NCBI GenBank assembly: GCA_003013855.2
Contig: PVNU02002762.1
Coordinates: 1-64,000 of the forward strand
Origin: Liriodendron chinense
Lineage: Eukaryota; Streptophyta; Magnoliopsida; Magnoliales; Magnoliaceae
Length of the DNA: 64,000 bases
Reading direction: 5' to 3'
Part shown: positions 23,352-35,788 of the stretch, one piece after another
Layout: the number at the start of each line of letters is the position of its first letter
Position numbering within the stretch: position 1 is the stretch's first letter
The notes under the pieces: generated by a model
What the model was told of the DNA's origin: nothing
What the model saw: only the letters and a program-made list of their open reading frames with translations
Databases searched by the model: none
Translations under genes and position numbers: made by a program

Positions 23352-24912
23352 TTATTTGATTTTCTGATTATCGGAATGGTAGACATTTATTGGATTGTTA
23401 AAATTAAAATATACAATAATGGTCTTATTTCAACAACCAGGTGTCCTTGAATTAGAGGTTAGGATTGCTCAACCAGTTTGATTTGTAACTATGATTTAGC
23501 GACAGTGGATTCCACAATTTAGTCAGTTAAATAGTGGTTAATGTATGCCGCATGTTCCTGCGTATCAAGTTTCATACGCTGACAGGGTATTATATTACTC
23601 CCTTATACTTAATGGAAGAAGTCCTTTCAAGTCTAGATTAATTAGGGGCCTGTTTATTTTGTTGGGCCTCAATTTTATGCCCATATGTGGGTTTATAGGC
23701 CTAAAATTTAGATCTGATAATGACCTTAATAGAAAATGTTATCAACTCTGGGCCTGGCTCAGCCCTAACCCGAATTCAGGTCAACGAATTTTCAAACAGT
23801 AAAATGTTTGTTTCATGAAAAAATGTCCTATTTACATATAATCCCTCAACACATTTTTCCAACTATCATTTAGGCCAGATCCAAGCAAACAAGGACCCTT
23901 GAACTGGGGTGAAGCACTAACATTTTAGAATTGAACCAGAAAATTTGCTTGGCAAGGATTTTAGGAGGGGATGAGATGCTAGCAAGGACTAAGAAGGTAC
24001 ATATATTATTTTGACTAAATAGAAATCTTGAATTTGAATTCTATGTATGGATGTTTGAATTTTTTTCCCTAGAGTTTGGCAGGGCCTACAATCACCTCTT
24101 TACATGGTGTGTTTGGAGCACATTTCAGTCATATAATAAGTGGGCCCCACTGTTTTTTGACCTGGCCCCAAGATTAGGCCGGTGAACTCACTGCATGTGG
24201 CCCGCTGGCAATATATACTTCTAGACAGACCATTTTTCTCATGCATGTAAGGCCTGGCACCTGAATTGAACAGCCTCTTTTTGGGCCATCACAACAAAAC
24301 AATGGAGCACATTTGATGTGTAGTTCAGGCGTCCATTATATATTTATGGCTCAAAAAAGCATTTTGTGACCACTAATTCTTACCGTGAAGCTAAGCCTTA
24401 GTAACATCAGTTATGATTGAAAAACTTTCACATCTGTAGCATTTTGATGATCTTCCTATAATTTCAATGCTCGTGCAAATAATTGAAACATCTTTTTCCA
24501 GCAACAAATTAGAAAGTTTCATGAGCCCAAAACAGTAAAGATTGTGTCTTGAACAATGTAGTAGCTATATGTCCTCCGAAGCATCTCATAGAATGGTGAT
24601 TTACAGAGAAATGGGATGCCGTGGACTTTTGTGTCTTACTCTTTATAAGAAATGCTATATCATCCCACATTGAATATAGAACCCCAGTTTTTCTCAGAAT
24701 TTGTGCTACTTTATGATGAGTATAACATTAAACCAAGGATCATGTGATTCAAATTACTTATTTTCAATTTGAGTAGATATGAAAATAATAGTGAAAATAA
24801 AAACATAAACAGAACTTAAAACATAAGATCTTCATATCATCTAATAAAAAAGAATATCTTGATTAGTTAGAGAATCAAAATCAAGAAGGAAAAGAATAGC
24901 CTGGCCCACAAC

Positions 24913-25620
24913 TGGTGCAGCATAGACACGGTGAGATTGATCACCGTCTCTCTTATAAGGAAAACTATTCCGAATCCACGAAATATTCGGATTCTTCAAT
25001 TGATCGGGATATCTTGAATCCACAAGACCTATCTTTGAATCCACGAAGAACAAACTCGAATCTACGAGCAGAAAAGTGATAAAAAATAGTTTTTAATTAA
25101 TAATAATGAAATATAATTACAATAAATGAGTTTAAAACGACTTTAAATAGAGAAACTAAACCCTATAAATCCTAAAAACATATTAGAAAAAAATCCTAAA
25201 TAAATTAAGAAAGAAATATTCAAAAAATGACAATTTTCTGTGCAAATCTGCGCAATAGATTGCCCAAGTTCGGGCACTCAAAGTGGTAATGTCGGGTGAC
25301 TAAAATCCTTAAAAAACGTCAAGGGAGTTTGGTGAAAATTCTATAGAATTTCGGGTGCCCGAAGTAATGTTATCGGGCGACCGACATTAACGACGACTCA
25401 AATCTGTCAGCAATCCTCCTGAAGACCATCGGGAATCTAAAATCTTGCTGAATTTTTGCTAAGTCCTTCAGATTTCTGAACCAGTTTGGCCAGTCATCGG
25501 GTCTTTCGGCCAGCTGAAATATGACATCGATCATTAATTTTCTTGATCTTCTTCCGGTCCATCTCCATTAGGAATGTCCTCGATCTTCACCCACAATCAG
25601 GAGATTCTCTTCCTACATTA
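24913..25620 (-). repeat. 3' LTR of the deleted element
   Basis: 708 bp; matches 27012-27726 throughout, e.g. CAATAAATGAGTTTAAAAC and CTGAACCAGTTTGGCC. Divergence is visible along the whole length, so the insertion is old. Confidence 0.85.
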
Positions 25621-26469
25621 GTCTCCCCCACTTCAAGAAAACTCGTCCTTGAGTTTTATTTTAAGTTATAGTAGTGATCCGCGTTCATCTTTTTCACCGG
25701 CCTAGGCTTGTGCTATGTGCCCAGATTCTCCAACGAACTTGATTTTTTTTTTTTATTATTATTCCCGGCTCGTACCCGGCCTTACCCATTTCGCGACCCA
25801 TACCCGAACTGACCCGACCCGGCCCTTAGCACCTGGAGGTCCTGTCATGGTGTCTCGAACCTGAGACTCGTTGGTTGTCAAACTCGAACACAACCAACGA
25901 GGTAATAGGCTGTTAACTCCAATGGACTTGGTTTGCAATATGTGCCCGCAGTCAATCCCTAGCATAGTGCAGCACACTTTGTTGTCTTGTTCTTAACGTG
26001 ACAAGGAAAATCATAAACGAATCTGCCATACCATCCGTGTTATTGAAGATCGGTTCCATCTGAGAAAAATTAACATCCTCCATAAAGAACAAATCTGCAG
26101 GAAATTCATTGTCCATTATCGTCTCGGATTCTTGTATTGCTGGCACAACATCTACTGGGATGTCTATAGATGTCAGCATGCACAATGGGATCCACAACTT
26201 CTGGGACGTTTGCAGGATCTTCCTCTTTGTTTATAACATCTGAAATAACGATCTCCTCCATCTTCTCAAACCTTTGAATATTTTCTGATACGATGGTGGG
26301 TTGTATCTCGTCATCCCCTTCCATGGCTTCAACGTCAATCAACTCTACAAATTCTTCATCATGATCCTGGATATAGCCATGGAAGAATGCTCATCCACTA
26401 TAAAAGTTTTGGGTAGTCTTCTTGGTTCTGCAGGAGCGACATATGTGTTGTTGGAGAAGTTGGAGTTCA

Positions 26470-26770
26470 ATGGCGACATCACCTCAACCAGATCTTCATC
26501 GTCTTAAAGGAAACGAGCCATCAACTGTCGTTTCATTCTCTTTCATGAGCGAATTGGTTGCTTCTCTTTTTGCTCCTGGTAGTACTGAATATAATCCCAC
26601 CAATCATAAGCGTCATCCATCAACTGGAATGATGCGATTGAAACTTTCATTTCTTCTGAAATTCGCATATAGTTGAAGAAGTATTCGATTTCAAAGAGCT
26701 ATTCGTCTATGTGACCTTGGCCATTGAAGATAGAAAGATCTATCGCTCTCCTATGTGGTTGATATCTTTG
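26470..26770 (-). pseudogene. Broken retrotransposon gag
   Basis: Minus-strand codons read FNGQGHIDE, then EYFFNYMRISEEMKVSIASF, DDAYDWWDYI and KRMKRQLMARF with stops between. The order and the Trp-rich pattern match the plant retrotransposon gag domain (nucleocapsid-forming shell protein). One stop is TGA where the family normally has Trp. To its left (25960-26340) are acidic minus-strand codons without a recognised domain. Confidence 0.7.
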
Positions 26771-27011
26771 ATTGATTAGTCCAGCGACCATGTGAGGCTA
26801 AATGTTACCTTGAAAACATGGCGGAATTGGCACATCCGCAGAACGGTAGAGGGGTGCCTACAGCCCTTGCATGGTCTTTCACCTCTCCCAGTGGAAAGCA
26901 TTCATCCTTTCCGATAAATAATGAATCCCTGAATTATCGTCCACATGATTTTTGTCCTTGCCTTTGCAAAGAAAGATCATCCCGAGGGGATTTCTCGCTC
27001 TGATACTAAAT

Positions 27012-27726
27012 TGGCACAACATAGATGGGGTGAGGTTGATCACCGTCTCTCTCACAAGGATAACTATTCCAAATTCATAGAACTATCGAGACTCTTCAAC
27101 TAATCTTCTTCGAATACAAGAGGGGAGATCTCGAATCCACGAGACCTATCTTCAAATCCACGAGTAGAAAAGTGGTAAAAACAAATTTTTGATTAATAAT
27201 AATGAAAGATGATTACAATAAATGAGTTTAAAACAACTTTAAATAGAGAAAGTAAACATTAGAAACCCTAAAAACGTCTATACTAGAAAAGAATCCTAAA
27301 CAAATTAGGAAATAAATATACAAAAAATGACAATTTTTTTGCGCAAATCTGCGCTACAGATCATGCAAGTTTGGGCGCCTGAAGTGGCAAGGTTGGGTGA
27401 CCGAAGTCCCTAAAAAACATCCAGAGAGTTTGGTGAAAATTTGACTGAATTTCGGGCGCCCAAAGTAATGTTATCGGGCAACCGATCGACATTAAAGACG
27501 GCCCAGATTTGTCGGGAATCCTTTTAAAGACCGTCGGGAATCTAAAATCCCGCTGAATTTTGGCGAAGTGCTCCAAATTTCTGAACCAGTTTGGCCGGTC
27601 GACCAGGGCTTTCGGCTAGCTAAAATATGACATCGACCATCAATTTTCTTAATCTTCTTCAGGTCCATCTCCATTAGAAATGTCCTTGATCCTTATCTAC
27701 AATCAGCAGATTCTCTCCCTATATCA
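27012..27726 (-). repeat. 5' LTR of the deleted element
   Basis: 715 bp partner of 24913-25620; on the minus strand it is followed by the primer-binding-like site near 27008-26995. Sequence 27727-29084 holds no gene; an A-rich tract lies at 28930-29005. Confidence 0.85.
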
Positions 27727-29124
27727 ATAACTAAGTTTCAATTTTTGTGAGACAATGATAAGAAAAAAATATTACTAATTGAAAGAATCGGTTTCACTTA
27801 AATGTTCTTGATTCACCACTCATTATAGATGGCACTAACAAAGATAGAGGGACGGAGGTGTATAAAAAAAATAAATTCATCACTTGTGATATCTGTTGAT
27901 CCAGTGATTTTGAATGAACAGGTTCAATAAGCAATCCGTGAGTAAAATACGTGAGTGGCAAGAGAATTTTAGTTTCTATCACTATGAACACTCTTTGAAC
28001 CTTCTCAGTTACGTTAGGATATGTGATAGCTTGACTTCAATATTACAATTGGTATGCACAAGATTACGTGCCATCAGATACTGCCTGCCGGCCCACGCAT
28101 TTATCATATGGGCAAGAATTGCTAATGAACGTGGGGCGCTCATTGTCACACAATCTCCTACAGACTACTAATATCATCTTGTGCATTAGTAATTTCTTTT
28201 AATGCTATATATGTTATAAACCCTTGTCTTTCTTTTAAGATAGTGATTGAATTTGAAGTTCCTATGTACGCTGACATGAGGCTGCATTTTGAGCATGGCA
28301 AATATTGTGGAACGAGGACAAGGAATTTGATTTGGTTGATCCAGCATTGGACCACTTGGAAGATAAATAATTATTTTATCTTCCACCTTAATGCATCTTG
28401 TGGCTAGTCCCATATTGCATCCAGCGGAGCAGGTGTGTTCACGTAGGCGATGAGTTCTCTAGATGTCCATAGATAAGAAATGCTCCTCTGCCCTAATAGC
28501 TAAATTATAGATTTCTAGTTGCATTGGGACACAGTCTGATCGATCCATTGATCATGGGCTACTGTTTAAACACCATTCCGGCCAAACAAATATTAATTTT
28601 GATAAGTGGTCTTTAATGTTGATGGTCAAGATCATCCATATGAAAAAGGTCCAATCAACAATTTGATCCATATATTTGTTAAGTCCATGGATGAATTGCT
28701 TATCATTTTTAAAAATCAGTTTTGTTAAAAAGGACAAATCAAGGATTGATTGGATAATCTGATCAGTGCAGCTCTTGCATGGTAGTGTGTGAAATGTATT
28801 TGGACTTAACGGGCACTTCAGATTGATTGATGGAGCTGTCCATGTGAACTGATTCAACTAGGAGCACCATAAGCTATAGTTCGCCGAGCACTTCAGCATT
28901 TCTCTTTATCCTCGAGTGATTTCCGATCCAACTTCCTAGCCCCAAAAAAGACAAAAAAAAAAAAAAAACAAAAAAAAAAAAAACTAATACTAATAATAAT
29001 AATAAACAAAAACATAGTTTATTTGGGTATCTTGGTCAGCTTTTCGCGTTCGTAGCGATAGATTCATTAATTGGAGAGCAACTTGACTACGACCCATGTT
29101 GGTGAGACCTTGACCATGAGGCCC

Positions 29125-29525
29125 ACCTTGATGTATGCTTTGTATATCCACTCCATCTATCTGTTTTTCCAGCTTAATTTAGGCCATTTTCCCCAATAAA
29201 TGAAGCTAATAAAATTTCATGTCGACCACATCTCAGGAAACAGTCGTTGTTGAACACCCACCATTAAAAGCTTCCCAGTGTCCACCGTAATGTTAATCGA
29301 CCATCCAACCTGTTGATAATGTACAAAACCCTAAATGAAAGGAAAAAAAACCAATATTAGCTTGATCAAAATCTTTTGTGGCCTAAAAATGGTTTTCAAT
29401 GATCAATAACTACTGTTTCCCGTAGTGTGGTCCACATGAAATTTGTACCTGCTTCATTTTTGGGTTTATGCCCTAGAAAAAGCTGAAAAAACAGATGGAT
29501 GGCGTGGATAGATATTCAGGGTCCC
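29125..29525. mobile_element. Palindromic MITE copy
   Basis: GATGTATGCTTTGTATATCCA on the left and ACAGATGGATGGCGTGGAT on the right; centre words CCAACCTGTTGATAA and TTAGCTTGATCAAAA. Confidence 0.7.
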
Positions 29526-29814
29526 ACCCACATCTCTGGTATCAGGGTCGCAGGCTCCTTCAATTGAACAACTCGATGCGCGTGAGCACATGTAGAAAGA
29601 TGTTCAAGACCTGCCGGCGTAGAGAGCTTGCGCAGGATACGAGCCATTGGGCACCTGGCCCCCACTGCGTAGGCGTCCCCAGTAGTTTAATCCAAGGTCT
29701 TCAAATGAGAGTAGCAATGGCAGAATTTTTATAAAAGGTTAACGAAGCAACGACAAGGAAGATGACGATGCCTTGAATGGGAGGAAGCAGAATGCGCGTT
29801 ATTGCCGACCTTGG

Positions 29815-30018
29815 TGGTGTATTAACGTCACCAAATTCTATGGGTCCCATCATGATGTATGTGTTATATTCACACCATCTATCCATTTTTGGAGATCATT
29901 TTAAGGCTTGTGCCCACAAAATGAGACAGATCTAAAGCTCAAGTGGAAAACCTCACAGAAAACAGTGGGGATTTAATGCCTACCGTTGAAAACTTCTTCG
30001 GGCCATAAAAGTTTTCTG

Positions 30019-30086
<68 letters not shown>

Positions 30087-30330
30087 CTTTTTCTTTTATC
30101 CCGGCCTTTGTGACCTTATGAATAGGTTCGTGGCAATATAAATTAGGGTGGGCACTAGAAAGGTTTTATTGGTGGGTGTCATTATTCCCTTGCTTTCTTG
30201 TTGTTGTCCATTTGAGCTTTGGATCTGCATCATTTTTTGGCCCATTACTAAAATAATTTAAAAAATGGATGGATGGTGAGGAGATAACACATACATCATG
30301 GTGTGGCCCATAGAACTTGGTGGTGTGTGG
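29815..30330. mobile_element. Palindromic MITE with TTGGTGGTG ends and a TA microsatellite
   Basis: Left TTGGTGGTGTATTAACGTCA ... CATGATGTATGTGTTATATTC is inverted relative to the right end (ACACATACATCATGGTG ... CTTGGTGGTGTGTGG read in reverse). A (TA)n run of about 34 units (30017-30084) sits near the centre. Confidence 0.75.
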
Positions 30331-30377
30331 CGCACCACTCAATCCCTTACGTTGAATAGTAGCCAAAAGTTTGAAGC

Positions 30378-30885
30378 CGATTTGGTGGTGTGTTGATGTC
30401 ACCAAATTCTGTGGGCTCACCGCCATGGATGTATTATATCCACATATCCATATCCACACTGTCCATCCATTTTTTAAAATCATTTTAGGACATCAGGCCA
30501 AACATGAGACAGATCCAAAGTCAAGAGGACCACACCACATAAAGCAGTGGAGACAATGATTCCCACCATTGAAACCTTCCTAAGGCCCACCATTGTGTTT
30601 ATTTTCCATCCGTCCCGCTCAAAAGGTCACACAGCCCTTGATGAAGGGAAAAAAACAAATATCACATTGATCCGGAACTTCTTTATGTCACGGGAAGTTT
30701 TAAAGTGTAGATGTTCTATCCCACTGCTTTCTTTTCTGTGATATGGTCCACTTGAGGTTTCGATCTATCTCATTTTCTGACGCAAGCCCAACAACGATCG
30801 GGCCAAATGGACAAATGGTTTGGATATAACACATACATCATGTTGGGCCCACAAAACTTGTTGACGTCAACACACCACATAGGTT
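30378..30885. mobile_element. Palindromic MITE with TTGGTGGTG ends, second copy
   Basis: Same subfamily as 29815-30330: GTGGTGTGTTGATGTCACCA on the left, TTGACGTCAACACACCAC on the right. Confidence 0.75.
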
Positions 30886-31078
30886 GGTGGTGATCCACTT
30901 CGCTAGAAGTTGTAATGGGATCCATCCAAACGAAGGTCCACTTGATGGTTGGTCCATCTCATTAATCATGAAGGGACATGTACTTTTGCCATTTGTCATC
31001 GCCAGAAAGGCCTTCATCCGTTGTTAAGACACCACGCTTTGTAACATCTGTTCAGATACGTGAATGAAGTATCAGATT

Positions 31079-32394
31079 TCGGTGCATGAGCTGATGGGAA
31101 GAATGAGAATCACGCATAGATGGTCTCTTTCTACCGCTCTCTTGTTTTTTTTACTTCTCCTTGTCTGGATCATTCCTTGGCCTGCTTTCTTGCACTGGAG
31201 CTGGCACCCTAACCACAAACCAATCCATCCGGATGGGGTAGACGCTCATTTCCGCAGGCAGCGTCTTCGAACTGGGATACTATTTTCCCTTCTATGTCGG
31301 GATATGGTATTACAACACTACTGAAAAGCATCCTCTATGGATCGATACAATCCTTCCGGCGGATACCCTGAATATTTTGGAGTTGGAAATGACGGAAACC
31401 TCAAGGTTTTCGACACAGACTATAACGTCCTCTGGTCAACAAATATCTCTACTAGATCAGACACGACGTCTGTGACATTGTTGTACTCTGGTAATCTAGT
31501 TCTAAAAGAAGGAGATTCCAATAGTTCTGGCAGAATACTATGGCAAAGCTTTGATGATCCATCAGATGCACTCCTCCCACGTATGAAGCTAGGCATCAAT
31601 TTAAGAACCAGCAAGTCCCAATTTCTTAGATCATGGAGCGATGTCGACAACCCAACTCCAGGAAGATTCACATTTGGCATTGATCCTCAAGGAATGAACC
31701 AATTCATCATCTGGAGAGCATCGACCCCATACTGGAGAAGCATCTTTTGGAATGGAAGCACATGGAATGTTATTCCAGAGGATAGCCTGAATATATTCAA
31801 CTTCAGCATAGTTAGTAATGAAGATGAGGTTTATTTAAGATATTCCTCCCCTTATACTAATAACTCGATGAAGCGTGTCCCTTCATGGCTGGTTTTGGAT
31901 TTTTCTGGTACCCTTAAATACATGGAAGAACGGGATGGTAAGGTTTTTTCCTATTCCTGGTCTGGACGGGAGGATCGGTGCAATATCAGTTCTTTTTTTG
32001 TTTGTGGGGTGAACAACATCTGTAACGATGATAAGACGCCCTTGTGTGAGTGCCTACCGGGGTTTGAGCCCTCGTGGCTTAGTGAATGGGAAATGGGGAA
32101 TTCAGATCAGGGGTGCAGGAGAAGAAAGCATCTGACATGTACGAATGGCGAAGAATTCTTCCCTTTGCGAACGTCGGGAATTTGGAAGTTCAGAGAAGGT
32201 AGTGTTGCAGAGAGTGCAGAGAAGTGCAAAGCGGAGTGCCTTAGTAATTGTGAGTGTGATGCGTATGCTTGCAATTCCTTAAAGAGGTCGTGGAAATTCC
32301 CCGTGTCAGAAGTCGATTGGTAATTTGGACAACCTTCGTTACCCAGTAGGGGACGGGCAGCAAATATACGTTCGCCTTGCCCCTGGAGAAATTG
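31079..32394 (+). pseudogene. Broken duplicate of gene 2 exon 1 (lectin/S-locus/PAN ectodomain)
   Basis: Direct duplicate of 35789-37097. The duplication begins upstream near 30905 and runs into intron 1 to about 32610 (pairs with about 37310). A one-base insertion in the signal-peptide region, a small deletion near 31340 and a frameshift near 32270 break the frame; from about 31337 to 32323 it remains open (B-lectin, S-locus, EGF). The donor GTACAT at 32395 corresponds to GTAAAT in gene 2. Exons 2-8 are absent, so the copy cannot make a membrane receptor. A secreted product is unlikely because the signal peptide is out of frame. Confidence 0.9.
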
Positions 32395-33074
32395 GTACAT
32401 TTTTTCTTCTATTTCTTTGATTATGATCCCACAACATCTGAGGCCACACTCATCACACCTATGCTTGCCATTGGGCCCACGACCAACACACTCATTGATC
32501 TAGATGCATGTTAATCATGTATGGTGCATTACGTTTGACCCTTGGAGGACCTGGATTGTGATACTCTTGAAGCTGCAGGTTGAACCTTACGGGGCACCAC
32601 ATCCAAATGATGTGCGTGTGTGACACATGTACAGAGAGATAGAAGCTAATAAAAGAGCTGCAAGCTTCTATAAAAATATAGCTCAAACAACAATTTTCGA
32701 TAGGTCTTTGATCAATCTGATATTAGTTTCGTTGGGACTTTGATCAATTGAGACATGACCTAAAATAATTTGAAAAATGGATGGCCAGCATGAATACATA
32801 TAGCATATACAATAGGGTGACAATGAGTCAGATCTTAATCGAATTCGGATCGAACTCAAATATGTTCTTGTGAATCCAAATTTGATCTAAGTGATCGGAC
32901 CTATTTTAAGATTCAAATCCGGTCCATTTAACTAATCAAACCTATTTTAAGATCCAAATCCGCATTATACAAATTCAGAGCGAATCAGATCTTCGATCTA
33001 ACCTGCTTCATTGACAGCTGTAACGCCCGTGTAGACAGCTTGGGCAACATATAAGCCATTTGGCAAGTGGCCTG

Positions 33075-33550
33075 CCAGAGCATTCCCAATATATGTGTTT
33101 TATCCACTCTGTGGACCCTACCGTAATATATTTGTTTTATCCACTCCGTCTGTCCATTTCATCATCTGATTTTAAGGAAATAACCCAAAAATCAGACAGA
33201 TCCAAATCTCAGGTGGACCACACCAAAGGAAAACAGTAGGGATTGATGGTCACTATTGAGATTTTTTTGGGGGCAACAGATGTTTAGTATCAAGCTGATA
33301 TTTGTTTTTTTTTTTTCCCTTCATCTAGATCTATTTGACCTTATCAACATGTTGGATGGAAAATAAACATTACAGTGGGCCCTAGCAAGATTTTAATGGT
33401 GGACGTTCAATCCCCACTGTTTTCCCGTGGTGTGGTCCACCCGAGATTAATATGCCTGATTTTCGGGATTGTGAATTAAAATCAGATCGAGAAATGGATA
33501 GAGGGTGTGGATAAAACACATATAGATGGTGGGGCCCACAGAGATTTGAA
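33075..33550. mobile_element. Palindromic MITE copy
   Basis: GTTTTATCCACTCCGTCTGTCC on the left, GAAATGGATAGAGGGTGTGG on the right, centre TATCAACATGTTGGATGG. Sequence 32611-33074 shows only CAAATCC/GATCC-rich low-complexity text. Confidence 0.7.
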
Positions 33551-33652
33551 ACCACCCTGATGGCGCCCCATTCACTGTGTATACGTGGAAAAGTTCTTTG
33601 GCCCTCACCATAAGGTATCCACGCTGCCTATTCGTTTTGTCAGGTCATATTA

Positions 33653-34095
33653 GGGACGCAATTTTGCTAGCGACCCAAACACTAGCCAGCTAGTTGGTTT
33701 CAAAGCTCTGTGAGCCCACCACGATTTATTTGTTTTATCCACGCCATCCATCCATTTTACCACCTCCTTTTAGGTGATAAGCCAAAAAATGAGACAGCTT
33801 CAAATATCAGGTGGAACACACTAGAGGAAACAGTGGGGATTGGACGCTCACAGTTGAAAACCTTTTAAGGTCTACAGAAGTTTTGGATCAAACTGATATT
33901 TCTGTTTTCCCTTCATCCATGTCATGAAGCTCTGCGGATAAAGACACCCACCATTGAACTTTTCTAGGGTCACCATGATGTTAATTTGCCTGCTCATAAG
34001 GTCACTAAGGATGGAAGGAAAATAAAAATATAAGCTTCATCAAAGTAGTAACAAAGAAGCTTTCAATGATAGATACGAGTTTAATCCCTCTCATG
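33653..34095. mobile_element. Palindromic MITE, right end degenerate
   Basis: Starts GGGACGCAATTTTGCTAGCGA, close to the terminus of the 34814 copy (GGACGCGGATTGGCTAGTGA); the right half is eroded and abuts a SINE-like unit. Confidence 0.6.
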
Positions 34096-34202
34096 GCTCA
34101 GTGGTGGACACTGAGAGTTTCAACATGAAGACCAGGGATGGAGTGCCCATGTGCTGTGAGTGTGTGTGGGGCTGTGGGGCTGTGCGATGTGTTAAAAAAA
34201 AA
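34096..34202 (+). repeat. SINE-like unit
   Basis: TGGCTCAGTGG matches a Pol III A box; the unit shares GAGAGTTTCAAC with 3107-3225 and ends in GTGTT plus an A-run. Target duplication not established. Confidence 0.45.
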
Positions 34203-34287
34203 TCTCCGCTTTTTTTTATTCATTTCCTAAAATGATACGACAAAATGGAAAAATATGCGCGGATAAAACACATGTACCGTGGTAGAG

Positions 34288-34807
34288 GGAGCGGATTAGG
34301 TGTTACCAAGGTCCTTGGTGTTACCTTTACTGTAAGGCTCACCTTAATGATGTTTTGCATATCCAAACCGTCCATCCGTTTTTCCAGCCCAATTTAGAAC
34401 GTTTTTTACAAAACTTAAGCAGATTCATATCTCAGGTGAACCACACCAAAGGAAACAGTTATCACTGAATGCTGCCATTAAAAAAATCCTATGGCCCATA
34501 GTAATACCCAGCTTAATGTTTATTTTTCATCCAAGTCGTTGACAAGGCCAACCAGATCTGGATGGTGGGAACGTATAAATATCAGATTGATCCAAAATTT
34601 TTGTGGCCCACAAAAGCTTTTATTGGTCATTCATCGCTGTTTCAAGTGGTGTGGTCCATCTTAGATTTCGACCTGCTTAAGTTTTGGTATCACATCCTAA
34701 AATGATATGGCCGGAGAACGGATGGAAGGCATGGATATATAAAACCTGTGTCAAGGTGGGCCCCATACGCTAAGGTGTGTTACCCGGGTAACACCTAATC
34801 CGCTCCC
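34288..34807. mobile_element. Mutator-type palindromic MITE, older of a nested pair
   Basis: Termini GGAGCGGATTAGGTGTTACC and its inverted partner (GGTAACACCTAATCCGCTCC). If the neighbour at 34814-35336 and one of its duplications are removed, the right flank reads GTGTTGGAG against GTGGTAGAG on the left, 7 of 9 identical. Confidence 0.8.
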
Positions 34808-34813
34808 GTGTTG

Positions 34814-35336
34814 GGACGCGGATTGGCTAGTGACCCCAACACCAGCAAGGTGGCTGGTGTCAAAGCTGTGTGGGCCCACCATGATGTATGTGTTTTATCC
34901 ATGCTGTTCATCCATGTTTCCGCCTCATTTTAGTACATGGGCCCAAAAATGAGGGCAGATCCAAATCTCAGGTATACCACACCACATGAAACAGTGGGAA
35001 TTGAATTATCACAGTTGAAAACTTCTTGGAGGCCACAGTAGTTGTGGATCAAGGTGATATTTGTGTTTTCACTTCAGCCAGGTCTGTGTGACCTTATCGA
35101 TGCGAAAATAAACATCATGGTGGGCCTTGGAAAGTTTTTAATAATGAACGTTCAATGAACATTGTTTTCATGTGGTGTGATCCACCCGAGAATCTGCCTC
35201 ATTTTTTGGCCATGCCCTAAAATGAGGTGGAAACATGGATGTACGGCATGGATAAAACACATACATCATGGTGGGGCCCACACAGCTTTGACACCAGCCA
35301 CATGGCTGGTGTTGGGTCACTAGCCAATCCGCATCC
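34814..35336. mobile_element. Mutator-type palindromic MITE with perfect 9-bp target duplication
   Basis: 523 bp; termini GGACGCGGATTGGCTAGTGA and inverted partner. CCCGTGTTG occurs exactly at 34805-34813 and 35337-35345. Best-preserved member of the family: nearly the whole element folds on itself. The duplication includes the last bases of the 34288 copy, so this one landed in it. Sequence 35346-35640 holds only an AG microsatellite (35597-35609). Confidence 0.92.
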
Positions 35337-35788
35337 CCCGTGTTGGAGGCCACATAGCTTTGCCACGTATACACAGTACCCGCGTCGGTGCTGTGTTCCA
35401 CAGTACGCAATCAGAGTCTATCGTCAAAAGCTTATCTACGGTCTTCAAACGAATACTAATAAGAAAACCTTTTACAAATAAAGTACAGCAATAACAAATA
35501 GCAAGTTGCGAACTAGTCCGGCTTGAGAAGGGATTGACTCTCTGTGCACCGTAGACGGTCATGAAGTCTACCAAATTGCTTGGACGGCAACAAGGAGAGA
35601 GAGAGAGAGGATGATGATGTAATAAATAGTAGCGTTTCCCATAAGATGGATGGTCGTCCTAATCAATCATAAAGAAATATATACTGTCGCCATTTGTCAC
35701 AGCCAGAAATGCCTTCATCCATTGTTAATACGCCAAGCATCTTCGTTTTATTGCTAGGAGCCTTGAATGAAAGAAGTAGCAGATTTCG

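Larger units (their letters stand above)
24913..27726 (-). mobile_element. LTR retrotransposon, deleted, minus orientation
   Basis: Two direct repeats, 24913-25620 and 27012-27726, flank 1.39 kb. On the minus strand the LTR starts TGATATAG and ends GTTGTGCCA. Just after the 5' LTR comes TAGTATCAGAGC, one base from the usual initiator-Met primer site TGGTATCAGAGC. Just before the 3' LTR is a purine tract (AAGTGGGGGAGAC). Flanking pentamers ACAAC and ATAAC differ at one base. No pol remains; a broken gag is present. Confidence 0.85.

Noticed and set aside
31337..32323. Open frame as a functional secreted S-locus-like glycoprotein
   Set aside because: No in-frame signal peptide, indels at both ends, and an intact duplicate nearby explains it.
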